DNA from: Ricordea florida
Taxonomy: Eukaryota > Cnidaria > Anthozoa > Corallimorpharia > Ricordeidae
Direction of reading: 5' to 3'
Length of the DNA: 64,000 nt
Assembly (NCBI GenBank): GCA_949710005.1
Contig: OX453281.1
Location: 18,019,001 to 18,083,000 of the forward strand
The notes under the pieces are model-generated. The model was not told the DNA's origin. It did no database searches and was given only the letters and a program-made list of their open reading frames with translations. Positions 37,001 through 49,600 of this stretch are shown in pieces. Numbering within the stretch: position 1 is the first letter of the stretch; every line of letters begins with the position of its first letter. The translations under genes and the position numbers were made by a program.

Positions 37001-40000
37001 TTTGCCGGAAATCTGTTCGCCGGATGTCGAGTGGTGGGGTCTTGGTGGAAATGTTGGCAGACCGACGCCGTCTGAGACGGATGGCCGCTTGGAGGCGTTC
37101 TGTCTCACCGGAAGTCAATTTCACTGTAGATGTGAGCCGCACAAACGTATTTGTGAGTTATGGCTATTTAATATTTGATAGAAATTTATCAAATTACGGC
37201 TTGGACTCATTTGTGTTCTGAAACGTGATCACACCTCGTTCAGCACCAGTGTATATGTACCTGTAATTTATTAGCGGACTTGGAAACTTTCTTTCTAAAT
37301 CATTAATTTACCCAGAGGGAATGTTAGAAGAGGAAGATTAAGACTTTGGGGGAGGGGGGAGGGAATCGAAGGGTTCAAAGCAGAAGGTCCCTGTGCGAGG
37401 AACTGGTGGTCTATAGACCGAATGCATAAATGGCGGCCAATATACTATTCTTTTGTTTATGTGCTAATTAGACTCACTGGCATTGTTTGAAATGGACAAA
37501 ATTTAAAAGAAATGTCGCTTGAGAGCGAGGTTGGTGAATTTAATTAGCACATGAACAAAACGATACATTTTTGGCCACTATTTATGCATTTGATCTACGA
37601 ATAATATTAGAAAGAAATTTACCAATACCCTCTACATATACTCATGAGCTGACTTGGAAAATTTATGTGTAAATCATCAATTTACCTCAGAGGATATAAT
37701 GTTAGAAGAAGAGGAAGAAGAAGACGGGGATAGAAATGTGGATATTACAAGGAAAAGAAATCTTGACAGAGTAGAAGATGGAGATGTGGCCATGACATCT
37801 GTAGTACTAACTGGGAAATCAGGGAAAAGGCACCGACTAAACACAGGAAAAAGGTGAGGGAATTTTAATTTGTATCTATGGGCTCCTTGTAGAACCCGTA
37901 GATGCAATGCTGTCCAGTGTGTAATTCCGTCCGTTAGTAATAATAGAACCTTTCGGCAAATAATTGTTATTTCCCGGATGTTCTTTGTTTTCACGGATTC
38001 TTTTCGCCATTGTGATTGTACGATATCTTCCAATTTCGTCTTTACGGGATTAAAGCAAACGTTGGATATCTATGGTTTTGTCAAACGAAATATAGCAAAA
38101 CTTGCCCCCCCCCCTCCCCCCCAATGTGCAATTTTATTTTTTAGCTTGTACTCCCGTGAAAATGATAAGTAAAAAGAATAATTTGCTGTGCGACTTTTTG
38201 AAATGGAGTTCTTGTTACTTCTAGGAAAACATTTTGGCAAAGATTTCAGAGGAAAAACAAAAGATGGAAAATTCGCATTCGACAGATAGTCAAGCATCAA
38301 GCTTTTTACTGGATTGTCTTAATATGCGTGTTCCTAAACACTGTGATCACAGCGTGTCAACATTATGGTCAGCCTGATTGGCTAACAACTTTTCAAGGTA
38401 CGATGGTCGCCTTTATCTTTCATACTTGAAGTAAGTGATAACAAGAGAAAATGAGGAAAGAGAAAATAACCCCGTCCGATATGATAAGGGGTCAGAATCT
38501 ATTTTTAGCGCGGAATTTATTTATATCTCGTTCCGAGGCTGCACGGTTTCCACATGGCGCTTTGAAATTACAACCACGTGATGAGAAGGACATCAGCCAT
38601 TGGTCAGTTAAAATAGTTCCCAAATCTAAAAGTAGATTCTGTCCCCTTATCATAGTAAGAGAAACCAGTATGGAAGATACGTTCTCTTACCTCATTTTCT
38701 CTTGGTGATAAGTAAGTTGTATGTCAAACACGAGATGCAGTGTTTCATCATGTATCAAACACAGAGAAGAGAGCTAAGAAGACTACACGACTTATCTCAG
38801 TTTTACAAACACTGAGGACCACAACTTGTGTCCTTTAAGCCTATTACACTTTCTAGTAATACTTGTGATCTGACCAGGGGTTTGCAAGTGAACGATTAAA
38901 GGGAATTAGAGCTACGGTCGTGCCTTGCCCTCCCCTCCCCTCTCCTAATTTGAGTCTTACACTGTGAACGAGTTTCGCTTTGAGTGTTTCAAGCAGAGTT
39001 TGTCCTATGAAATAATTCATCGATGCTATCTGCTCTCCGTTAACGTCTACGTTAAGTTAAGGCTCCTGCAAACGAACGCAACATGTTGGCACAACATCGC
39101 CCAACATTGTTCGGCACAACATGTACACCATGTTGAGCTATGTTGCATGGTGATCGATGAAGCATGTCACATCATGGTGGGTTTCTTTGCACTGTTCGTA
39201 CAACATTGTTGGGCTCGAGCGTGCGCACTGTGAATAATTTCAACGAGATGGCAGGGTGAATATCGATCCCAGACTCCTATGCGATGTCACTGCACATGCA
39301 ACATTACCCAACATGTTGTGATCGTTTGAACACCCTCGGCCGACATCAGCCGACATTATCCCAGCAATGTTGGGTGATGTTGTGCCAACATGTTGCGTTC
39401 GTTTGCACGGGCCTTTACATTCAGGTGAGAGATTGATGGCACTTTCTGGACTTCTCTCTCCTTATAAACACTCTGATGCTATGTGGATGCTCTGTCCAGT
39501 TGATCAGTTTTTACGAGGATTCATAAAATGAAACGGATATAACGCATTGTGGGGATAGTTTCTAAAGAATTTGGTGCTGCGTCGGTGGGGAATTGAAACA
39601 CAAGAAATTGGGATAACCAAACGCATTGATAAAGTAAGTTATACCACCGTAAGGTAAAAGGGAAGTGCTGACGTTTCGAGCGTTAGCCCTTCGTCGGAGC
39701 GAACAATGCGTTTAATTATCCCAATTTCTTGTGGATATAACGCATGCTCTCATTAGTCAAGCCGAGCGCATTATAACTCCATAAATCACGCCGTCTACGT
39801 CACATGTGCATTATCGTGCAATGTATGCACGCCGTCTACACTGTACGTCACGCACAAATTTTCCTGCGTCAGCACAAAAATTTTATTTTGATTTTTTTTT
39901 GGCCGAAACGATCCCGACTGAGACTTGCCATTTTATTGATCGACTTAATAATTTAAGCAAGGCATAATTATAAATGTTAAGTCTAAGCAGGCTTTCGATT

Positions 40001-43000
40001 CTCTTGCACATATTCACTACTGCCGTGACAAAACAAGCGCTCGTTGATTGGGCATTTTGTAAAAGAACTAGAAAATCTTGTCCCTTGTGCATTATTGAGT
40101 TATGTTAGGATCAACCTCGTTCCCAGGGCTTTTCCCTCGAAGGAAAAATGGCGGACGGGAAAAGGCCGCCTTTTCCCGTCCGCCAGGTTTCTTTCTAGGG
40201 AAAAGCCCTAGGAACGAGGTTGTGTTAGGACTTGGGGATTTTTTAACACTCGCGAAGTACGAGAAGCACGACAGCTCGTGCTTCTCTAGACACTTCTCTG
40301 TTTTCTTGAAACTTTCCACATGTGCTTACACAACTCAATAATGAAAGAGGAACAAGTTTTTTTTCTTTCTTTACGTTTTTCTTTTCTTTTCCTAAAACTG
40401 ATATCATCTTCCGCATCGTGGTCATTATTATCATTGTTATTATCATTACCATTGCCGATATCGATATCAGTATCGTCATCGTTGTTATTGTCATCGCTTT
40501 TACGCAGACCTGAAAGGGACGCCACAATGGGTGAAAAACGCAGTTGAGACAGTTGACTGAATCGAGTGCTAATTGCAACATTTCACTTATTCCATTTCAA
40601 ATCCGGTTTTCATTGATAGCCAGCCACCGCCCCCCCCCCCTTCCCGTTTTCAATGTTGTATAGGAAAGAGGCAAGTTCTAGAGACAGGAAATCCAACATT
40701 GTTTTGGGGGGAGGGGGTAGTATCGTAGAGTTGATGGGGGAAATTGGCCTTAAGTGCTCCAAAATGGCAAAGTGTCTCAACACTTTTGTCGCACATTGTA
40801 GCTGTTTATCGTTACGAACTCCATGTTTTGTTTCTTTTACAGATATTGCAGAGGTTGCATTCATCTCGTTCTTTTTCCTTGAGATGATGATGAAGTTGTA
40901 TGGTCTCGGTCCGCAACTGTACTTCAAGTCGCAGTTTAACACATTTGACTGTGTGGTAAGATAAATACCTTTGTGCGTACTGAAATTTGTTGAAACGCGG
41001 GTAACCGAGCAAGTGTTCCCCGTCAGGGACCGGTCAGTATTTACCGAAGGAGGAGTGGGGTGGGGAGTAAATGGTTACTGAACCAAGAGAAAATGAAGAA
41101 AGAGAACATAACCCCGTCTGATATGATAAGGGGGCAGAATCTATTTTTAGCGCGGAATCTATTCATATCTCGTTTTATAACACAATTAAAGTTTGTGTTT
41201 GTCCGGGCCACATTGGCGCTCTCACAACTGCGCCAACCCTGCTCCTCAGTCAATACGTTCAAACGCCACCGAAAACCCTGATTCGTGACACCAATTCCTC
41301 GAACTTATGCGTTCTTTTTCGCTTTTTAGGTTGTGTGTTGTGGAATTATGGAGCTGATTATTTCCAAAGCTGAAGGCATCAGTTTGGGAATTTCTGTACT
41401 TCGAGCCTTAAGATTATTGAGGCTTTTCAAGTTTACAAGGTAACATCAAAGTTGTGTGCCGTAGAAGGGATTTAACTCTTCCACAGCGCCAACATGGTCA
41501 GTCTAAGCGCTATTAAACAATTAGATTATGAGCTCGAGATTTCTATCGCGGGATAGTTGACGAGGGCGCAGCCCGAGTCAACTATCACGCAGAGAAATCG
41601 AGAGCGAATAATCTAATTGTTTTAGTATAAATCTACTAGTCGTTCAAAACTTTGTCTTTTCTGGAACAGCCTCGACCAGTAAACTGTCTTAATCTTCTTC
41701 ACGGACACTTCGAAAACGTGAAGAAGCGGCCGCCATTACGCTACTCACTATCTATCACAGAATAGATAGTGGGTAGCGTAGCCAATCAGAGCGCGGCATT
41801 TGTGATAGAACGCTGGTAGATTTATACTAAAGAAACATAGAACGAACCTTGTTTTATGGCCTTCCTTACGTGGATATTCTATAGCTTATTGATAGAGCAT
41901 TCGAACTAGTAGTCGGAATGTCGTACGTTTGACTGTAGACGTCGGATTTCCTTTTTCCGAATTGGCCGGTGATAGGACTGAAAAAATACATCATTAACAG
42001 GTTCTCCAGGCTGAAGGTGTATCATTTTTATTATGGGGATAGTTTCTAAAGAAACTGGTGCTGCGTCGGTGGGGAATTGAAACACAAGAAATTGGGATAA
42101 ACAAACGAATTGATAAAGTAAGTTATACCACCGTAAGGTCAATGGAAGCTTCTGACGTTTTGAGCGTTAGCCCTTCGTCGGAGCGAATGGCGAAGGGCTA
42201 ACGCTCGAAACATCAGCACCTCCCGTTTACCTTACGGTGATATAACTTACTTTATCAATTCGTTTGTTTATCCCAATTTCTTGTATATCATCTTTATTAC
42301 TTCACAACCATTTCAGTTTGCCTTTTAAATCCTAGCGCTATGCAGAATGTTTATCGCATGAACCTACTTCAATGGTCTTGCTCACACGAGTCTCGTACAT
42401 CTCAGTGGCTGAGTGCCTAACCAGTAAGAAGGTCATTGGTTCGACTCCTGTTGGGAGAACTTGGGTTTGCTTTATCCAAGTTTGCTTGTGACAGTGCTAA
42501 AAAATACATCTTTCCCAAATTCTCCCTGCTCAAGACAAACCTCATTGTTATATACCTGGACTTTCACTCAACAAACCGAGCACGGTGATCGGTTGATTCT
42601 TGTCACGTGCCCCCGATCAAATTTAAATGTATCCCTACCGGGATACAATTGCGCAGTTGTTGCCCGCGCGCCAGTTGTGTCGTCTTTGTTTTTTTGTTCT
42701 TGCTATATTTTGTTTAAGGGAAATTCTATATAACAAAGTACTTAACGTATGGTCCCGAGGGAAACTATTTAGTTTTGTTTTCCCTCGAGTCCTGATGTTG
42801 ATGATGAAACATCAGGACTCTCGGGAAAACAAAACTAGCTGTTTCCCTCGGGACCGTACATTAAGTGTACATTATCTCACAACACTTTCACTTTGATATT
42901 CGAATCCTAGCAGTGCACAGGATGTTTGGAAGAACTCGGATTTTCTTTTTTCCATGTTTGCCTACTGCATGCTGCTAGTAAATGCTGCAATTTAATGCTA

Positions 43001-43583
43001 CTTGAACTCCAGTAGTCTTAGTCTCTAGTAGTCTCCAGAAGTCGTCCGCAGGGGACGTAGAGCCCGGTGGTGTGGTTGACCTTCATTAGTTCATTTAATC
43101 ATGGCCACAAGTTTATTAGCCTGCGGCTATTACATGCTACCCTGTATAAACAAAGTCTTTATTATTATCGGTGCAGTTTATTGAACTTCAGCATGCCAGG
43201 AGAAGAAAGTTTCATAGGGCGCTCAGCGCAACCTATGAGACTACAAATTGTTACACTTCTTAAAGATAGAGAAACCTATAGGCAATTATTGGAAATTTTT
43301 TTACAATATAGTACTAGTATGACTTATACTTGTCGCTTATTTACAATTTATGTTACGAGTAAAATTATATGAATAACGACTGAATTACAATCTGTGTATA
43401 CGATTTATGTAAAACTTATAAAATAAATACTTTGTTTACATTAATTTAACTTATAATGTATGGAACCAAATATTTAAATTTAAGAATAAACTTCATGTTA
43501 TGTGTAAATATCCTCTTATGTAGAATGTAGAAATAATAATGATAATTATTATGATTATAATTTCTAATATAATAATAATAATA

Positions 43584-43619
<36 letters not shown>

Positions 43620-46600
43620 GTTATTAATAGCTAATCTTAATAGTTGTTATCTTTGTTACCAGATACTGGTCCTCTCTGCGTAATTTGGTGACGTCATTAC
43701 TGAGCAGTGTACGCTCTATTCTCAGTTTACTCTTTCTGCTGTTTCTCTTCATTGTGATTTTCGCATTGCTTGGAATGCAGATCTTCGGAGCTCAGTGAGT
43801 TCCTTTTTTTGCAAACTCGTTTTCCTTTCGTTGTTAAGTAGATCGAAGTGCTAACTTTGAAATAATCCCAAAATTTGTTTCACGAGATTTGAAAAAGGAA
43901 ATCAAACAGTGCCATATTACAATCATGTTCAGTAGCTTTACATAGAATGGTCTTACTGCATAGTTTGATCCACAGATGACAAACTTAGAACCACAATGTG
44001 CAGTGATATAGTAAAACAAACAGTACCACAGTACAGTACTGTTCAGTAGCTTTACAAAGAATGGTCACACTGCATGGTTTGATCCACAGATGAAAAAGTT
44101 AGAACCACACTGTTTAGTAAAACAAACAGTACCACAGCACAGAACTGTTCAGTAGCTTTCCAAAGAATGGTCACTCTGCAAGGTTTGATCCACAGATGAA
44201 AAAGTTAGAACCACACTGTTTAGTAAAACAAGCAGTACCACAGTACAGTACTGTTCAGTAGTTTTCCAAAGAATTGTCACACTGCATGGTTTGATCCACA
44301 GATGAAAAAGTTAGAACCACATTGCATAGTAACACAAACAGTACCACAGTACAGTACTGTTCAGTAGCTTTACATAGAATGGTCATACTGCATGGTTTGA
44401 TCCACAGATGAAAAAGTTAGAACCACATTGCATAGTAACACAAACAGTACCACAGTACAGTACTGTTCAGTAGCTTTACATAGAATGGTCACACTGCATG
44501 GTTTGATCCACAGATGAAAACGTTAGCACAACAGATCCACAGATGAAAAAGTTAGAACGACATTGCATAGTAAAACAAACAGTACCACAGTACAGTACTG
44601 TTTGGTAGTTTTCCAAAGAATGGTCACACTGCATGGTTTGATCCACAGATGAAACCGTTAGAACCACTTTGCCTAGTAAAACAAACAGTACCACAGTACA
44701 GTACTGTTCAGTAGCTTTCCAGAGAACGGTCACGCTGTATGTTTTGGTCCACTGTGAAAAAGTCACAACCACACTGTATAGTAAAACCAACAATACCAAT
44801 TCACAGTACCATTCATTATGTTTCCAAAGAGAGACCAAAGTGCTTGGTTTGATCCACATATGAATAACTTGTTAACAGGTAATAATTGTCTGTCCATGTG
44901 ATCTTACCGTCAGGTTCCGAGATCTTCCGGACAGAGATGGAAATCCCCGGACAAACTTCGACAACTTTTGGAACGCAGCTCTTGCGGTGTTTCAGGTAAA
45001 GAACGCGTGATGTGTTCTTAATGTAAGAAGCTAAGTCTGGATTTTCTTGCCTTTAAAGCAGCTGGAGTATTTTCACCTTTGCAGTTTATATGCAATTTTA
45101 ATCAATTACGATTTGAATAATAAATAAATAAATAAATAAATAAATAAAAAGAGACCGGAACGGGATTAGAGCCCGCAACCTCGCGATCGCGATTATCGGT
45201 GCGACTTCCTGCCAGCTCAGACCTACCAGCCACGGGAGAAGCGTAGACAGCGGGCTCAGCTCAGATGTACCAGCCACGTGAGAAGCGTGTACAGCTGGCT
45301 CAGCTCAGATGTACCAGCCACGGGAGAAGCGTAGACAGCGGGCTCAGCTCAGATGTACCAGCCACGGGAGAAGCGTGTACAGCTGGCTCAGCTCAGATGT
45401 ACCAGCCACGGGAGAAGCGTAGACAGCGGGCTCAGCTCAGATGTACCAGCCACGGGAGAAGCGTGTACAGCTGGCTCAGCTCAGATGTACCAGCCACGGG
45501 AGAAGCGTAGACAGCGGGCTCAGCTCAGATGTACCAGCCACGGGAGAAGCGTAGACAGCTGGCTCAGCTCAGTTGCTAGAGCATCGCACTGCTGGGCATT
45601 CGCGAGATCGCGTGGTCGAATTCCTTTGCAGCTTCGTTTTTCAGGCTGATTAACAAATCGGATGTGTTTTAGCGTCGACTGTACTCTTATCGACAACGAT
45701 GTGCGTCATCACAGTGGTCATCAAAAATTTTGACCACTGTGATGACGCATATCGTTATCGATAAGAGTACAGTCTTCGCTAAACCACATTCGATTTGTTT
45801 TTTACCACAATATCAACGTCAAAGAAAATGATTTTTTTTTTCAGAGCGTGACCAAGATCGTGACACAAGGAAAGAGCTAGCGTTATAACTTCTCGCAATC
45901 TGATTGGTTTATTCCCCAAAAGAGCGTTTCTGATTGGCTATTGCATTGCTTGACACATTGACGCGAGCAGCGTTGTCCAGACTCTTATCGACAGCGGCAA
46001 ATTAGCCAATCAGATTGCGAGATTAGTAGCAATTGTCGTAAAAATATTGCCAAGGACTGCTTAGATGTTGTAAGGATCAAACCGCATCAGTGCTCAGGCA
46101 AAGTTTGATGGGTAGAAACGTTTAATTTTCAATGTGAGTTATTGCATCCGAAAACGTCTTCAAACATTTCGGAAATTTTTGGAAACGCGAGTCTAAACTT
46201 TGATTCAACTCGTCTGTTTCTTTTTTTTCCTGCAGATTTTGACAGGAGAAGATTGGAATGCCGTTATGTATGACGGTGTTCTATCACAAGGCTGGCCTGA
46301 AAAGCCCCAGGCTTTGGCCTCCTCTTTGTACTTTGTCTTGCTAGTTGTTCTTGGAAACTGTATCTTTTAACTGCGTTGAAGTCGATATGTTGGTAAACCT
46401 CTGACCGTTCCTGTGAGTTCGGTCTGGCCAATCCTGTCCGACCGGTCTAACCTGTTTTCTCTGAGAGTAGATTCTGGTTAGAAATGTCTCCTTTCCATTC
46501 TTACTAAAATTCCTGGTCGAAACACAAATAGGCCACTTCGACCCTGGGGCTGGTTCCTTCGAGAGCTTCCAAAGTGCTGAAACCCTTTGAAGGCCGAGAA

Positions 46601-49600
46601 GACAACCGTAAAATACTGGTCACTCAGACTACAAAGCGCTTCTCAGAGGAAGCGGTTACTTTCTGGCAAGGAAGACAACGCCGTTTTTTTCCTAATGGAC
46701 GGACCATTAAAAAAGTGATGGGGGGGGGGGGTGGGGAATTTTTAGCTTGCACGAATCTTTTTTTTCGCTCACTGTTTGTGCAGGAATTTTTTTGTCAGGT
46801 GAACCCCTCTGCCCGAATTTTTTTTTACTACGTGTGAAAAAGTCACAATTGGACCTTCCTTCTGCATGAATTTTTTTTTACCTTCTTCTTTGCATGAATT
46901 TTTTTTCTTGGCATTTTCCCTTGCATGATTTTTTTTTGTTTTTTTTCCCCCACCCTCCCCCCCCATTACTTTTCTAATGGTCCGTCCCTAAGTATATTTT
47001 CATGCGCTTGAAACGACCCAAAAATTCCCCATGTCATGTGGAATTGTGTTGGAAAGAGGCTTTCAATTCCACCGCCTGAAAACTTCTTTACCGTAAAATA
47101 ATCAAAGTTGTGGTCGAAACGTAAACCGAAGACCTAAGACTAATAATTAGTTTTCTTTCTTATGAAACGTCAGCGGTCTCTGGCGAGTCAGTCTGGCATT
47201 GTGTCAGTACGTCGAATTGTTCCACTTAACCACAACGCTCAGTCAGAAATAATGAGAATTGTCATTAATGTGTGGAAAGTCAAACTCGACATTCAAGCAC
47301 CGATAATCCGGGACAGAAACCATTTACTATTTCCGAGAATTAATCGTGCGTAACTGTCTGTATATCAAACACGAGCGACAGTGTTGCATGACAGTTCAAA
47401 CACCGCCAAGAGAGTGATTTAGAAGGAAAAATTAACGATCCAGATACGAGGCGTGTTTCGTTAGACATCCAAACACCTCCCGGCGCTTGATTTTGATCGT
47501 CTTTCACACGTGCGTCATTAATGAGATTGACGAAGTTGTTTTCTTAACGTGTGGCTAGATACTCTTCTTAATGTCTTCTTGGCCATCGCCGTGGACAATT
47601 TGGCTAATGCCCAACAACTTAGCCAAGACGAAGAAGCGGAAGAAACCGCCCGCGAGGAGAGAAAGAAAGAAATCATGGGGCAATACCGGACATCACCTAC
47701 AGCTAGCCCCGGGTAAGGGTCATATGTTGCCTTACTAACTTGTGCGTATGGATCATATGTTACCTTGGTAACTTGTGCGTATGGATCATATGTTGCTTAG
47801 TAACTTGTGCGTATGGATCATATGTTGTCTTAGTAACTTGTGCGTATGGATCATATGTTGCCTTAGTAACTTGTGCGTATGGATCATATGTTGCCTTAGT
47901 AACTTGTGCGTATGGATCATATGTTGCCTTAGTAACTTGTGCGTATGGATCATGTGTTGCCTTAGTAAATTGTGCGTATGGATCATATGTTGCCTTAGTA
48001 ACTTGTTCGTATGGATCATATGTTGCCTTAGTAAATTGTGCGTAAGGATCATATGTTGTCTTAGTAACTTGTGCGTAAGGATCATATGTTGCCTTATTAA
48101 CTTGTGCGTATGGATCATATGTTGTCTTAAAAACTTGTGCGTATGGATCATATATTGCCTTAGTAACTTTTGCGCGAGTGTTGCATAATATTCCATTGAT
48201 CATTGTACCGAGGAAATCACTAAACCGATGCGCATTTGGAAATTCGATAAAGAGAATCCAAGAAACCGTTGCCTACATGTATTAGGAAATCTGATCTAAG
48301 GAAACCACGAAACCCAGGATGTTTGGAAATTCTGTCGTAACTGACTTTATTCGGAAACGTTGTGTGTCAAACACGAGAGGCTGTTTTATCGCATATCAAA
48401 CAACTTGAAGAGTGTTGAAAAGATGACGCGGACTAATTCTGATGAAATTTACAGTGTTCGATATGTAATGAAACACATGTATCCGACGTGTGATATAGTT
48501 CTATTTAGAAGGAGAAAATAGCAACGCAAAAACGAGCCGTTTTTATCAGATATCCGAACACAACACGATGCTTGATTTTCTTTAACTTTCTGTCCTGCAT
48601 TCTGTAGAAATTTGGGATGCTACATAGCGACTACTAGCAACAGTGTGTTGCACTAGAGGGCCTTATAGCCTGTTGATGAAATTCCTCAACTGAACTTGCG
48701 GTAGACTGCTTGTTTGTTCGTTCTCACTTGTTATCTGATCAGCGAATTTGGTTACATTGTTTCAAAAGCTTACCTTACCTTGCGTACTCTTGAAAAATTT
48801 CTTTGTTAACATCATTTATCAGTTTCCGTTAGAGTTTCTTATGCAAAAAATGTTTTCTCGTTTGGTGATATTAGTTTTCAAACAGCAGTGGCCCTAAAGT
48901 CATAAAAAATCCTACAGTTGGGTCCCTTTAACTTGGATTCTCAGGTATACGATGAAAAAGGAAATAATGGTGCTTAAACAAGCGAATTTTTAACCCTTTA
49001 AGTCCCATTAGTGACCAGCATTCAATTTCTCATAAAGATAGTCATTGTTTATCAACCATTTATGTTATGAGAACAACGAAAATAATCACCAAAAAGAGTT
49101 GTACTGATATTTAAACAAATTCTCTTTAATGGTGGAGCGCTCAGCTCGGTTAGCTCAGTTGGTAGAGCGCCGGCCTGTCGAGCGGGAGGTCGTGGGTGAA
49201 TATGCATGAGTTTCTCAAATTATGGATCACTTAGGTGGAATTCACAAACAAGATTCCTACGTGATACGCCATGAGCATTCATGAGCGTCACAGTGAGGCA
49301 TCCGAACATCACGGAAAACAGACTTGCCCAAAATTAACTTTTCTGAAGTTCTCATATCCCAAGGGCTGGACTGGGAGTGTCCGTCTCTGTCCCTTATGCT
49401 CTCTTGACTGGGAGTGTCCCTCTCTGTCCCTTATGTTCTCTTGACTGGGAGTGTCCCTCTCTGTTCCTTATGATCTCTTGACTGGGAGTGTCCCTCTCTG
49501 TCCCTTATGTTCTCTTGACTGGGAGTGTCCCTCTCTGTCCCTTATGATCTCTTGACTGGGAGTGTCCCTCTCTGTCCCTTATGATCTCTTGACTGGGAGT

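Noticed and set aside
44476-44859. 127-codon minus-strand frame
   Set aside because: Translation of the 107-bp minisatellite.
45265-45649. Open frames in the 44-bp repeat array
   Set aside because: Repeat-driven, inside a Cav2 intron, with no start context or other coding sign.
47713-48175. CRISPR array
   Set aside because: Units are contiguous with no unique spacers, and the genome is eukaryotic.
47740-48203. Long overlapping open frames on both strands, with repeats like [11 protein letters not shown]
   Set aside because: They are products of a 33-bp tandem repeat in an intron; all frames stay open because the unit is a multiple of three.
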